Positions 8,816-18,393 of a stretch of 64,000 nt of DNA are shown in pieces. Source of the DNA: UBA8941 sp963780545 (GTDB lineage: Archaea > Thermoproteota > Bathyarchaeia > TCS64). The notes beneath the pieces are model-generated. The model saw nothing but the letters and a program-made list of their open reading frames with translations. It did no database searches and was not told the origin of the DNA. A program made the translations under genes and the position numbers. The first letter of the stretch is position 1. Each line of letters starts with the position of its first letter. Where the stretch lies: the NCBI GenBank assembly GCA_963780545.1, contig CAWACK010000008.1, positions 372,001 to 436,000 of the forward strand. The letters run 5' to 3'.

Positions 8816-8926
8816 TCTAATATTCAATCATCAGCCTTCATTCAGTGTTATATATTATTACAATTACTAAGGTGAGCTGACTCATCCAACTAACAAACTA
8901 ATCTGCTGACTACGTAATTACAGCAA

Positions 8927-8942
8927 GTACAGGTTTTTATAG
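8927..8942 (+). promoter_or_regulatory. nfnAB promoter with TATA-like box and GTACAGGT motif
   Basis: A TTTTTATA box lies at 8934-8941, about 30 bases before the ATG at 8971, so the transcript should be leaderless or nearly so. GTACAGGT (8927-8934) abuts the box and matches the outer arm of the inverted repeat in the hydrogenase promoter, suggesting shared control. Confidence 0.45.
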
Positions 8943-8970
8943 TATTGACCGTAGATACAGTGATACCTTC

Positions 8971-9786
8971 ATGTACGGTATAGTGCGGAAGGAGCAGCTG
9001 GCGCCAAACATCAAACTCTTTGAAGTGTCCGCGCCGGCGGTCGCTGCTAAATCAAAGCCGGGGCAATTCGTCATCCTCCGAGTTCATGAGAAGGGGGAGA
9101 GGTTCCCAATCACAATCGCCGACGCGGATCCCCAGAAGGGAATAGTTAGCATCATCTTTGCTGAGGTTGGGAAGTCATCCATCCAGCTGGGGAGACTAAA
9201 TGAGGGCGATTTTATACTAAACTTCTCGGGTCCCCTTGGGAACGCTACGAAGATCCAGAACTACGGTGAAATCCTATGCGTCGGTGGAGGAGTAATGGCT
9301 GGTGCTCTTCTATACCAGATGAAGGCGTTGAAAAATGCTGGAAACAAGATCACCACGATCGTAGGCGCACGAAGCAAGGAGCACCTCATCCTTCTTAAAG
9401 AGCTTAAAGGGTACAGCGACGAACTCTATGTCGCGACCGACGACGGATCAGAAGGATATGAAGGTTTAGATTTCCTGGAGGACATGCTAAATTCGAAAAA
9501 GTTCGCTCGGGTGATTACCATAGGCCCAACCAGTATGCAACGGGCCGTCTCTGAGATGACCAAACAGTATAAAATCCCGACAACGGTGAACCTCTTCCCG
9601 ATAATGGTCGACGGTACAGGCATGTGTGGCGCCTGTAGAGTAAGCATTGGGCAGGAGACGAAGTTCGCCTGCGTCAACGGTCCAGACTTCGATGGCCACC
9701 TTGTTGACTACGACGAGCTCATCAGCAGAATGAGGTTTTACAACCCTAACGAGAAGATAGCTATGGTTCTATTCGACGGACGGTGA
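8971..9786 (+). CDS. nfnA: NADH-dependent ferredoxin:NADP+ oxidoreductase subunit alpha (NfnA/SudB-like)
   Basis: 271-residue flavoprotein of the ferredoxin-NADP reductase / PyrK fold. The N-terminal beta-barrel FAD domain has FPITIADAD, and the NAD-binding domain has LCVGGGVMAGALL near 110-122. A C-terminal 2Fe-2S cysteine cluster, MCGACRVSIGQETKFACVNGPDFDGH, is typical of NfnA. With the next gene it makes the electron-bifurcating NfnAB complex, which couples NADH and reduced ferredoxin to NADPH. The spacing to nfnB is 4 bases. Sulfide dehydrogenase is the alternative name for the same pair; the sequence does not separate the two roles. Confidence 0.88.
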   Translation: MYGIVRKEQLAPNIKLFEVSAPAVAAKSKPGQFVILRVHEKGERFPITIADADPQKGIVSIIFAEVGKSSIQLGRLNEGDFILNFSGPLGNATKIQNYGEILCVGGGVMAGALLYQMKALKNAGNKITTIVGARSKEHLILLKELKGYSDELYVATDDGSEGYEGLDFLEDMLNSKKFARVITIGPTSMQRAVSEMTKQYKIPTTVNLFPIMVDGTGMCGACRVSIGQETKFACVNGPDFDGHLVDYDELISRMRFYNPNEKIAMVLFDGR

Positions 9787-9790
9787 CTGA

Positions 9791-11194
9791 ATGGCTGCGA
9801 AGAAACCACAGACAGAGATGCCCAAGCAGGCGGTAGAGAAGCGCATACACAACTTCGATGAGGTGGCCCTCGGCTTCGATGAACACCTCGCAATTGAGGA
9901 GGCGTCCAGGTGTCTCAACTGCCCAAAACCCCAATGTAAGAAGGGGTGTCCGGTCGAAGTCCCGATCCCCGAATTCATCCAACTAGTGAAAGAGCGAAAG
10001 TTCGGGGAAGCTGCCCAGAAGATCAAGGAAAAGAACGCCCTCCCCGCCGTCTGTGGGCGCGTCTGCCCGCAGGAGGAACAGTGTCAGAAGTTCTGCGTAC
10101 TCGGCATCAGAGGGGACCCGGTCGGGATAGGTCGACTCGAAAGATTTGCATCAGATTGGGAGCGTATTAACGTAAAACTCGAGCCACAGAAGATAGAGTA
10201 CACTGGCGGGAAGGTGGCCATCGTAGGCTCGGGCCCAGCTGGACTCACTGTCGCAGCTGACCTCGCTAAGATGGGACACAAGGTTACAATCTTCGAGTCC
10301 CTCCATACCGCTGGCGGAGTACTCATGTACGGTATTCCCCAGTTTAGACTCCCCAAGGAGATTGTTCAGACAGAGGTCGAGTATGTGAAAAGCCTCGGCG
10401 TCGAACTCAACCTCGACTCTACAGTAGGACTCATTAAAACGATCTCCGAACTGCTTAACGGGGAGTACGACGCGGTATTCATAGGTTCGGGCGCTGGTCT
10501 CCCCAACTTCCTTCACGTCCCAGGCGAGAACCTGAAGGGAATCTACTCAGCGAACGAGTTCCTCATCCGCACAAACCTGATGAAGGCATACAAGTTCCCC
10601 GAATATGACACACCAATCAGAGTCGGGAAAAAAGTCGGGGTCGTTGGCGCAGGTAATGTCGCCATGGACTCCGCGAGATGTGCACTCCGCCTCGGAGCTG
10701 AGAGAGTCTACATCATCTACCGCCGTAGTAGGGACGAGATGCCCGCCAGAGCTGAGGAAGCAGAGAACGCTGAGGAGGAGGGAATCGAGTTCAATCTCCT
10801 GACCAACCCCGTCAGATTCATAGGAAACGACCGAGGCTTCATCGAGAAGGTTGAGTGCGTAAAGCAACGTCTCAGCGAGCCAGACCAATCCGGAAGGCGC
10901 CGCCCAGAGCCGATCGAGGGAAGCGAATTCACCTTAGAGATAGACACAGCAGTCATCGCGATCGGCCAGTCACCCAACCCAATAATCCAGCAAACGACCG
11001 ATGGACTCCAGACTACCCGCCACGGAACCATCGTCGTCAACGAGGAATCTATGCAGACAGCACTAACAGGCGTCTACGCGGGAGGCGACGTTGTCAGCGG
11101 CGCGGCGACGGTCATAAGCGCAATGGGAGCCGGGAAAAAGGCAGCCAAAGCCATAAACGACTACATAATTGCGAACCACCAAAAACAGGCCTAA
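9791..11194 (+). CDS. nfnB: NfnB / glutamate synthase small subunit-like NADPH oxidoreductase
   Basis: 467-residue FAD and Fe-S protein of the GltD family, the NADP(H)-binding and bifurcating subunit of NfnAB. The N-terminus carries the cluster cysteines (CLNCPKPQCKKGCP, then CGRVCPQEEQCQKFC), followed by the FAD motif VGSGPAGLTVA near 145 and the NADPH motif VGAGNVAMDSARCALRLGA near 285. It ends with the family's VYAGGDVVSGAATVISAMGAGKKAA. It is related to the GltD half of the hydrogenase fusion at 2005-3804, so the window holds a free and a hydrogenase-fused version. The gene is directly downstream of nfnA. Confidence 0.9.
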   Translation: MAAKKPQTEMPKQAVEKRIHNFDEVALGFDEHLAIEEASRCLNCPKPQCKKGCPVEVPIPEFIQLVKERKFGEAAQKIKEKNALPAVCGRVCPQEEQCQKFCVLGIRGDPVGIGRLERFASDWERINVKLEPQKIEYTGGKVAIVGSGPAGLTVAADLAKMGHKVTIFESLHTAGGVLMYGIPQFRLPKEIVQTEVEYVKSLGVELNLDSTVGLIKTISELLNGEYDAVFIGSGAGLPNFLHVPGENLKGIYSANEFLIRTNLMKAYKFPEYDTPIRVGKKVGVVGAGNVAMDSARCALRLGAERVYIIYRRSRDEMPARAEEAENAEEEGIEFNLLTNPVRFIGNDRGFIEKVECVKQRLSEPDQSGRRRPEPIEGSEFTLEIDTAVIAIGQSPNPIIQQTTDGLQTTRHGTIVVNEESMQTALTGVYAGGDVVSGAATVISAMGAGKKAAKAINDYIIANHQKQA

Positions 11195-11278
11195 ACCACT
11201 GAATCTCCAAAGAAAATGCTCCATTTCTCGAAGCTGATAGCGTTAAATATTAAGTCTCTTTACTAATAGTGATAATCC

Positions 11279-11515
11279 ATGGAGAAGGCCCTGATACTTC
11301 TTAAGATCGAATGCCTAGGAGAAGACTGCATAGAGGAAGTCCTCGGTAGGGTAAAACAAAGGCCTGAAGTTAAGGAATCTGGAATGACTTTCGGCGAATT
11401 CGATATCTACCTCATCGCCGAGGTAAGCAAGTCCCTCGAGATGACGAAACTCGTCATGGAGCTAAGAGGCTACCCGTCAGTGGTATCAACAACGACTCTT
11501 CTCATAGTGGGTTAA
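11279..11515 (+). CDS. Stand-alone RAM (Lrp/AsnC ligand-binding) domain protein 1
   Basis: 78-residue protein with the beta-alpha-beta pattern of the Lrp/AsnC effector-binding domain and no helix-turn-helix. It starts EKALILLKIECLGEDC and ends PSVVSTTTLLIVG. Such lone domains bind amino acids and can modify full Lrp regulators or enzymes. It has its own TATA-like box (TTAAATATTAAG about 30 bases upstream) and follows nfnB. It is the most divergent of three such genes within 1 kb. Confidence 0.75.
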   Translation: MEKALILLKIECLGEDCIEEVLGRVKQRPEVKESGMTFGEFDIYLIAEVSKSLEMTKLVMELRGYPSVVSTTTLLIVG

Positions 11516-11566
11516 GATAGCCTCTGCTAAACACTGAATTTTCTCAATTAACTTCGAAACCTATGT

Positions 11567-11797
11567 TTATGCCTGTATTACGTTACAGGTTATTGTAGAT
11601 TTGATTCCTTCCAACTCCCTAATCTTTATGACCGCCGCCCTCAATTCTTCAATGTCCTTCGCTTTGAGCGTGGCGAACATATCGTAAGGACCATATAGCA
11701 TATGCGCCGATGCCACGCCAGTTATATTTCTTAACTTCTCCAACGTCTCAGTCTTGAAGGAGGGTGCTAGAACGATTAGTAAGAGAGCCTGTTCCAT
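11567..11797 (-). CDS. Stand-alone RAM (Lrp/AsnC ligand-binding) domain protein 2
   Basis: 76-residue lone effector-binding domain, with VASAHMLYGPYDMFATLKA in the middle, where ligand-contacting residues usually sit, and no DNA-binding part. It is convergent with the first RAM gene and divergent from the third. The YGPYDM motif is shared with protein 3, so these two are close paralogs. A role as an amino-acid sensor for the glutamate/NADPH genes next door is inference. Confidence 0.78.
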   Translation of the reverse strand: MEQALLLIVLAPSFKTETLEKLRNITGVASAHMLYGPYDMFATLKAKDIEELRAAVIKIRELEGIKSTITCNVIQA

Positions 11798-11999
11798 GAT
11801 AATCGTAGAATATCTTCCCTACACTTGATTTAAATGTATCCAACTAACAGAAAAAACATTTCCCTGCACACTATATCTAATAAAAAGTCCTAATATTAGA
11901 CATGTTTGCCTTTTTAAAATAAAGTAATTAGTCTATGTCAAAATAGCAACAAAGCGCAAGGTTTTATATTATTTATTGTAAATACTAACATTGATCGCT

Positions 12000-12227
12000 A
12001 TGCAAAAAGCGTTGATTCTTGTTAAGACAAAGGCACAAGTCGATACGAATCTCTTCAATAAGATAAAGGTCTACCCCGGAGTCGTCGAAGCAAACATGAT
12101 CTACGGCCCCTACGACATGTACACGATATGCGAGGACCCCAACACGCTCGCTATAAAGAAGTTGGTTATGGATATCCGCAACCTCTCAGGCGTAGTATCC
12201 ACCTTGACCTGCCTAATATCGGATTGA
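12000..12227 (+). CDS. Stand-alone RAM (Lrp/AsnC ligand-binding) domain protein 3
   Basis: 75-residue lone Lrp/AsnC effector domain, starting MQKALILVKTKAQ and containing YGPYDMYTICEDPNT. I use the ATG at 12000; a TTG three codons earlier is in frame. A TATA-like TTTTATATTATTTA sits at about 11962-11975. GTAAATACT at 11978-11986 equals part of the inner palindrome in the hydrogenase promoter. No helix-turn-helix is present. Confidence 0.78.
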   Translation: MQKALILVKTKAQVDTNLFNKIKVYPGVVEANMIYGPYDMYTICEDPNTLAIKKLVMDIRNLSGVVSTLTCLISD

Positions 12228-12244
12228 TTTTTCCTAAAAAAAGG
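12228..12244. terminator. Bidirectional T/A-rich terminator between RAM protein 3 and hdrA
   Basis: A TTTTT run and an AAAAAAA run lie between two convergent stops only 17 bases apart. They give a T-tract on either strand, suitable for archaeal termination of both genes. Confidence 0.4.
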
Positions 12245-14663
12245 TTACCCGACTTCTAGGGGTATTTCATCTGCATTAGGTTTTGAGGTCTCGTTCAGCT
12301 TTTTTATGTGATCGGTGAAATCGTTGAACATAGTTACCAACCATGTTGGCATACATGCACTTGTGAATATGGTTTCGAGACGATCGCCCCCAACTCCGAG
12401 GACATCAAGTGTCTTCTTCATTATGTCGACGCGATCGATAGCCTCTAGGTTACCAGTAAGATAGTTGCACTGTGTGGGCAGACAGCCGCTTATGATGACG
12501 CCATCTGCGCCGAATTTGAAGGCGGCGAGGACGTGTCGGGCATCAATACGTCCGCTACAGGGTACCCTGATTATCCGTATGTTATCGGGGTACTCCATCC
12601 CCATATTACCAGCAGCGTCAGCAGCGGCATAGCTACACCACTGGCAGGCGAATGCGATGATAACTGGCTCATCCCTCTTCTCCACACTAAGCCACTTCGG
12701 TGTAAGGATCGCCTTGATCTTTGGAACAAGCTGGTCGTCCTTGTAGTGTCTAAGCTGCATAGCTGAAACTGGGCAGACGGCGGAACAGATTCCACACGCT
12801 TCGCAAGCTGCCTCTATCACTTTTGGTTCTCCGAAGGCGCTCCATTCTATCGCGCCAAATGGACAGATGCTTGCACAGGCCCCGCATCCAACGCACTTCT
12901 CCTTATCCACCCATGCCTTAGCGAGATCGATCTCCATATCACCGCGCATCAACATGGAGGCCACACGCCCAGTAGCGCCAAGTGCTTGTGTCACGCTTTC
13001 TTGGATGTCCTTAGGCCCGTGAGCAGTCCCCGCAATGAATATCCCCTCCATCACCGTATCGAGAGGCTCTAACTTCGGCCCTCTCTCCGCGAAGAAGCCA
13101 TCAGTCGAGATGGCCACGCCAAGCTTCTGAGCTAGATCATCGGCACCTACGGAAGGCTCCAACCCGGTGGAGAGAACGAGTAAGTCAACGTAGAGTGGCA
13201 CCAACTCGTTGTTTTCATCGACGACATCTACATGAATTGAGCCGTCAGGCATTGTGGTTACCCCCTGCACTTCCCCCCTAAGGAGGCGGACGCCTTGGGC
13301 CTGGGCACGGTAATAGTAGTCCTCATAGTGCTTCCCAGTGAGCCTAATGTCCTTGTGGATTATGGCAAGCCCCGCCTCAGGCCAACGCTCCATGATATCC
13401 GTGGCGTGCTTCACTGCAATCCCGCAGCAAATCTTGCTGCAGTACTCGTGAACCTTGGGGTCGCGAGAGCCAACGCACTGTATCATAGCTATGCGTTTGG
13501 GTTCCTGGCCATCACCTGGACGGATGACTTTGCCTTTGGTTGGGCCTGACTGGTCGAGCATCCTCGCCAACTGAAGTTGGGTTACTACGTTGGGATTCTC
13601 CCCATAGGCGTACATCCCCTTCGGCTCGAATGGCTTGAAGCCGGTTGCGACGATGACGCCTCCGATGTTCACCGTCATCTCCCTCGGCTTCTCCTCGAGG
13701 TCGATCGCCTTAACTGGGCAAGCCTCAGCGCATTTTCCGCATCGAGTGCAACTTCCCTCATCGATGGCATAGATTCTGGGGAGAGCCTGGTCGCTGAGTA
13801 TGTAGATAGCTTTTCTCTTATCCCAACCGAAGTTGAATTCATTTGGGACCTCGACTGGGCAGACTTCAGCACACCTACCACAGTCCATGCAGAGCTCCGG
13901 GTTCACGGACCTCGGCTTAATAGCGATAGTAGCCTTGTAGTTACCTATATGGCCGGTCAGCTTTGTGAGTTCGGCTGAGGTGATTATGTTGACGTGCTCG
14001 TGGTTTGTGATGGTGTTCCTGTAGAAACAGCGGCGGTGAAGGTCGTTTCCGCATGGGGAGACGCAGGTTCCACAGTCGTCGCTTGGGAAGACCGAGCCGA
14101 GCTGAAGGACCTTCCCTCCGAGAAATGGAGTCTTCTCCACCAGAAATACCTCCATTCCGAGGTCGCCCAATCTCTTAGCTGATTCGACACCCGCCACCCC
14201 ACCCCCCAAGACGAGGACGGATTTCTGGACAGGCACCCTCGTTCTCTCGATGGGCTCGAGAGTTCTTCGATCTCTCCACAGCTCCCTTGACTATGAACTT
14301 GGCCTTCTCAGTAGCCTTCAGTATCTGCCCTGGGTAGAGGAGGGCACAGTGCTCTCGGATGTTAGCCATCTCGAGTAGATACTTGTTAAGCCTAACTCGC
14401 TCAAGCATTCTCTGGAATGTAGGTTCGTGGAGCCAGGGGGAGCAACCAGCGATTACGACGCGATTTATCTTGTGTTCCTTGATGGATTCACTTATGGATT
14501 TCATACCAGAGTCGCTGCATGCAAACTCACTCTCCTCAGCGTAAACTACGCCTGGTAACTTCGATGCATACTCCTTAAGGCTCGTGGTGTCGACAGACTT
14601 CGCGACGTTGAGTCCACACCTGCAAACATAGACCCCGACCCTAATATCCTCCTTTTCGCTCAT
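12245..14663 (-). CDS. hdrA: HdrA-MvhD fusion, first copy, interrupted by a +1 frameshift
   Basis: Heterodisulfide reductase subunit A fused to the MvhD-type [2Fe-2S] domain, the flavin bifurcation core of Hdr-Mvh complexes. The N-terminal part lies in one frame (14663 to about 14262) with VGVYVCRCGLNVAKSVD. The rest is in another frame, with VLVLGGGVAGVESAKRL (FAD), several ferredoxin sets (CMDCGRCAEVCP, CTRCGKCAEACP, CVGCGACASICP, CEACGICSAVCP) and a C-terminal MvhD segment with ACQWCSYAAADAAG. Removing one base near 14258-14266 joins SK to TLEPIERTRVPVQK, the normal linker, giving about 805 residues. A downstream start would lose the conserved N-domain, so I read one broken or mis-sequenced gene. 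Confidence 0.87.
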
Positions 14664-16996
14664 TTCTTCGCCTCCTCAATCTGTTTTACGAGTCCATCCA
14701 GTTGCGTGAGGAACTGCTCAAGCATTGATCCGCAGCTCTTCAGTACCCTGACGGGCATTTCGCCTCCCGATCCCTCATAGAGATTCTTGATGAGACTTAG
14801 CTGCCCCTCTGCGTGGTCAACGCCCTTCTCGAAGTGGCACCGGTCCTTGACGCAGCCTATGAGCATTACGCCGTCAGCTCCGTTTTCGAGAGCGCCAATT
14901 ATGTGGCGGAGGCTAACTGTGCTCATGCATGGGACATAAATTGGGATGAAGGAGGAGCTGTACTTCGCTCCCGTGACGCCAGCGATATCCAGGAGCCTGT
15001 AACCACAATCGTTACAGGCGAAGCCAATAATCTGTGTCGTCTCGGTACCTCCCTTAAGCGCAGCCTTTACCTGAGAGTCCACGAGATCGAAGCCAAAGTT
15101 AGGGTTATCAAGCGCCCGAGTCGGGCAACTAGATATGCAGAGACCGCAGCTCTGGCATTGAATCTCATCAATTCTCACCGCGCCCTCCTGAGGCATCGTG
15201 ATGGCCTGGTATGGGCAAACCGTTGGGCAGATGCCACAACGCCCACATCTCCCAGCATCAACGGTCGGCGTGAGCATCGGCTTGCTCGCATCCACCTCCC
15301 GCATCAAATGAAGACCGGCCATAGCTGCAGCTGCGTTGGCCTGTGCCACGGACTCAGGTATGTCCTTTGGTGAGTGGCAAGCACCAGCGAGGTAGACGCC
15401 GGAGCGTTTTGTCAATGTACTAGCGACTTTCGGGTCAACCTCCTTGAAGAAGCCATCCCTGTCAAGCTCAAGACCTAGCTTCTCAGCCAAATCAAGGGTC
15501 CCCTTACTGGGTACCATCCCGGTGCTCAGGACGACTAGGTCACTTGAGGCGGAGGTCTTTTGTCCCTTTCCATCTATATAGTCAACGAGCAGCCCGCCTT
15601 CTGGGTTCTCAGTGACCCTTTCGAGGTTACCGTGGACGAAGTTGATACCTACGGTTTTTACGCGGTTATAGAACTCCTCGTAATACTTGCCGCCTGCGCG
15701 AATATCTTTGAATAGTATAGTGATATCGATGTCCGCGCCTTGGTGCAGCTTTATCTCTTCAGCGTGCTTCATCGCGGCCATGCAGCAGTAGCGACTACAC
15801 CAGGAGTTGATCTCGGGATCGCGAGAGCCAGCGCACTGTATCATCACAATCTTCTTTGGTTTCTGACCGTCGCTTGGCTTGGTCAGAATGCCTGCAGTTG
15901 GTCCCTCTCCATCTAGGTAGCGGGCGAGTTGGAATTGGTCGATGACGTCTTTATGCTGGGCACCATACTTCGGATTCTTTCGGGCGTCCCAGTTGTCGAC
16001 GCCTGTGGCGACCACTATAGAGCCAACATATAGATCCTTGAACCGCTCCTCATCGGTGAAGTTTATTGCCTGATTGGGACAGACGCGTTCACATAGGCGG
16101 CAGCTTCCCTTTGTTAGGTAGAGGCAGGCCTCGGCGTCTATGATGTGCTTCCTCGGGATGGCGTTCGAGTGGGGGAGATAGATCGCCTTACGCTTGCTGA
16201 TCCCACCGTTGATCTGATCTGGTACGCTGACTGGACACCTCTCTGTGCACTGCCCGCAGGCGACGCATTTCTCAGAGTCGACGTAGCGGGGCTTCCTCTT
16301 GATATGGACGCGGTACCCGACGGGCATCTTTATGACTGCCTCAACCTCGCTGAAATCGAGGACCTCTATATTCTGCTCATTACCAACATCCATCATCTTG
16401 GGACCGCCGATACAGATTGCACAGCTGTCCTCGGGGAACGTCTTGCCAAGCAGAGGCATCAAACCGCCGATGGTGGGCTCCCGCTCCACGAGATGAACCA
16501 TGACGCCTAGCTTCGAAAGGTCTAGAGCAGCCTGGATCCCGGCTACACCACCGCCAATAACGAGAACTTCGTTGAAGCGTTGAACCACCTTTCTTTCGAG
16601 AGGGGTACTCATGCGAGCCTTCTCAACGGCGACGCGAATGAGGCTCTTAGCCTTCTCAGTCGCATCTTGCTTATCATCGTGAACTAAGGCACACTGCTCA
16701 CGGACATTAGTGATCACTAATTGATTGGGATCGAGGCCGGCATCCTCCATAGCTCTCTTAAGAGGTGTTTCGAGACGTACTCGCGAACCCGTCACAGCGA
16801 CGACGCTGTTCACAGCCTTACCGCCATTCTGCTTGACCTCGGTAATTTTCTGCAACATCACCTTTTGGTTGAGGATAGGTGTCTGGTAGGTTCCATAGAC
16901 ACCATCGATCTCCTTCGTGTACTTCTCAAGGGCGTCCACGTCGAGCCTATCCTTCAAAGTCTCTCCAAATGTTTCGAAGACGACTAGTGCACTCAT
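14660..16996 (-). CDS. HdrA-MvhD fusion, second copy, with cysteine-free N-terminal domain
   Basis: 778-residue intact paralog of the downstream HdrA. It has FAD motif VLVIGGGVAGIQAALDL near 145 and ferredoxin sets CVACGQCTERCP, CRLCERVCP, CGRCGICPTVCP and CQSCGLCISSCP. A C-terminal MvhD-like part carries CNDCGYRLLDIAG and CVKDRCHFEKG. Unlike the first copy, its N-terminus (SALVVFETFGETLKDRLD) lacks the CxCG cluster motif of HdrA. It overlaps hdrA by 4 bases and follows mvhA by 1 base. Two HdrA proteins side by side suggest an HdrA1-HdrA2-type hetero-assembly rather than a simple duplication. Confidence 0.87.
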   Translation of the reverse strand: MSALVVFETFGETLKDRLDVDALEKYTKEIDGVYGTYQTPILNQKVMLQKITEVKQNGGKAVNSVVAVTGSRVRLETPLKRAMEDAGLDPNQLVITNVREQCALVHDDKQDATEKAKSLIRVAVEKARMSTPLERKVVQRFNEVLVIGGGVAGIQAALDLSKLGVMVHLVEREPTIGGLMPLLGKTFPEDSCAICIGGPKMMDVGNEQNIEVLDFSEVEAVIKMPVGYRVHIKRKPRYVDSEKCVACGQCTERCPVSVPDQINGGISKRKAIYLPHSNAIPRKHIIDAEACLYLTKGSCRLCERVCPNQAINFTDEERFKDLYVGSIVVATGVDNWDARKNPKYGAQHKDVIDQFQLARYLDGEGPTAGILTKPSDGQKPKKIVMIQCAGSRDPEINSWCSRYCCMAAMKHAEEIKLHQGADIDITILFKDIRAGGKYYEEFYNRVKTVGINFVHGNLERVTENPEGGLLVDYIDGKGQKTSASSDLVVLSTGMVPSKGTLDLAEKLGLELDRDGFFKEVDPKVASTLTKRSGVYLAGACHSPKDIPESVAQANAAAAMAGLHLMREVDASKPMLTPTVDAGRCGRCGICPTVCPYQAITMPQEGAVRIDEIQCQSCGLCISSCPTRALDNPNFGFDLVDSQVKAALKGGTETTQIIGFACNDCGYRLLDIAGVTGAKYSSSFIPIYVPCMSTVSLRHIIGALENGADGVMLIGCVKDRCHFEKGVDHAEGQLSLIKNLYEGSGGEMPVRVLKSCGSMLEQFLTQLDGLVKQIEEAKK

Positions 16997-18393
16997 TACG
17001 AGTCCCTCCTGTTAGTGTGTTTCTCGCCATCCACTGTGAGATCTACCTCAACTAAGTGGACGCTGCAGCTCAGGCAAGGATCATATGCTCGGACGATCTT
17101 CTCAATCCCCCACATGGCTTCTTGTCGCTTCGCCTTTTTCGTAAAGGCGTCAGCGTTAGCTTCAGCGAACTGCCTGAGGTTGTTCTCTATACTCTTGTGA
17201 TTGAAGGTCGTCGGGGCGACGATGTTCGCAGCTTTAATGATGCCCCTCTCGTCTATCTCGTAGCTGTGGTGGAGGAGACCCCTTGGAGCCTCTACGAATG
17301 CGTAGCCGACGCCAGCCTTGGCCTTTACGGGCTCACGGGTTCTCTCCGTCAATATTATATCATTCGCTAGGCCATCGAGCACCTCATCCACTGAGGCGAC
17401 TAGCTCCACTGCTCGTGCGAGGTTGTAGGCAGCTGTGTCATTAGTAGGTCTACTGAAGAATTTCTCATACGCCTTCAGATACTCGGCGGCAGTTCCCCAC
17501 TGCATCTTATCTATGACGTTGATCCTCGGGAGAGGACCAACACGCATTAATCCTCCAATCGGGCCCATCTCCTTCAAGTACTGGATCTTTGTGAAGCTGT
17601 GGCCGGTTGTCGTCTCCTCGAGACGCTTGTAGTACTCCTGAGCAGGGAATTGTAGGATCTTCTCACCCTTTCCGTTCTTGACGCGAATGTCACCATCGTA
17701 GAGCTCATACCCCCCATCCTTGGTGACGAGCCCCATGTATGGCGTCTCCAGCCCCATGTACTCATTGGGATCGTTGATTCTGCCCTCGTAAATGTCAAAG
17801 AAGGCGTCAGCGATTTTACGTGCGTTACCCAGTGCGACACGACCTTCCCTGAGTAGCTTGTACCTTGCCTCACCATTGAGCCCCTTAGTCTGTCCACCCG
17901 GGACACTTGTGACAACGTGGACAAGTCTTCCCCCAATCTCGGTTACTACCCGGTTACCGTATTCATGGAGCTGGAGAGCGGCCTCGGCGAGAGCCGGGTT
18001 AGCGTCCGCGACCCCAATCACGTTACGATTCTTAATTGGGAGAAGGTCGGGAAGGGCGAGGAAGGCTAGGTGGAGGGCGTGACTTGTGATGAAGCTCGCT
18101 GCGTTTATGGTTCGGCGTAGGAGCGTCGCCACCTCCGGTACCTGAATCCCCCACGCGTCCTCGACCGCCTTCACAGAGACTAGGTGGTGGTTGACGTAGC
18201 AGATGCCGCATATCCGCTCGCTGATCCTCGGCGCATCCTCAGCCTGCTTGTTTGTGAGGAGGTATTCGAAGAACCTCGGTCCAACGGCTACACTGAACTG
18301 GAGTTCCTTTAGCGCCCCGCCTTCGACATCTATCTTAACCTTACCTGTGCCTTCTAGTCGAGTTAATGGGTTGATGGTTATGGTTTCAGTCAT
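16996..18393 (-). CDS. mvhA: F420-non-reducing [NiFe]-hydrogenase large subunit (MvhA-like, group 3c)
   Basis: 465-residue cytoplasmic hydrogenase catalytic subunit. Both nickel ligand motifs are intact: ERICGIC (C62, C65) and DPCLSCSVH (C440, C443). A 19-residue tail follows the histidine, as expected for a precursor cut by a maturation protease; no such protease gene is in the window. It overlaps the end of mvhG by 4 bases. With HdrA-MvhD it should send H2 electrons to ferredoxin and a disulfide-type acceptor by flavin-based bifurcation. Confidence 0.92.
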   Translation of the reverse strand: MTETITINPLTRLEGTGKVKIDVEGGALKELQFSVAVGPRFFEYLLTNKQAEDAPRISERICGICYVNHHLVSVKAVEDAWGIQVPEVATLLRRTINAASFITSHALHLAFLALPDLLPIKNRNVIGVADANPALAEAALQLHEYGNRVVTEIGGRLVHVVTSVPGGQTKGLNGEARYKLLREGRVALGNARKIADAFFDIYEGRINDPNEYMGLETPYMGLVTKDGGYELYDGDIRVKNGKGEKILQFPAQEYYKRLEETTTGHSFTKIQYLKEMGPIGGLMRVGPLPRINVIDKMQWGTAAEYLKAYEKFFSRPTNDTAAYNLARAVELVASVDEVLDGLANDIILTERTREPVKAKAGVGYAFVEAPRGLLHHSYEIDERGIIKAANIVAPTTFNHKSIENNLRQFAEANADAFTKKAKRQEAMWGIEKIVRAYDPCLSCSVHLVEVDLTVDGEKHTNRRDS

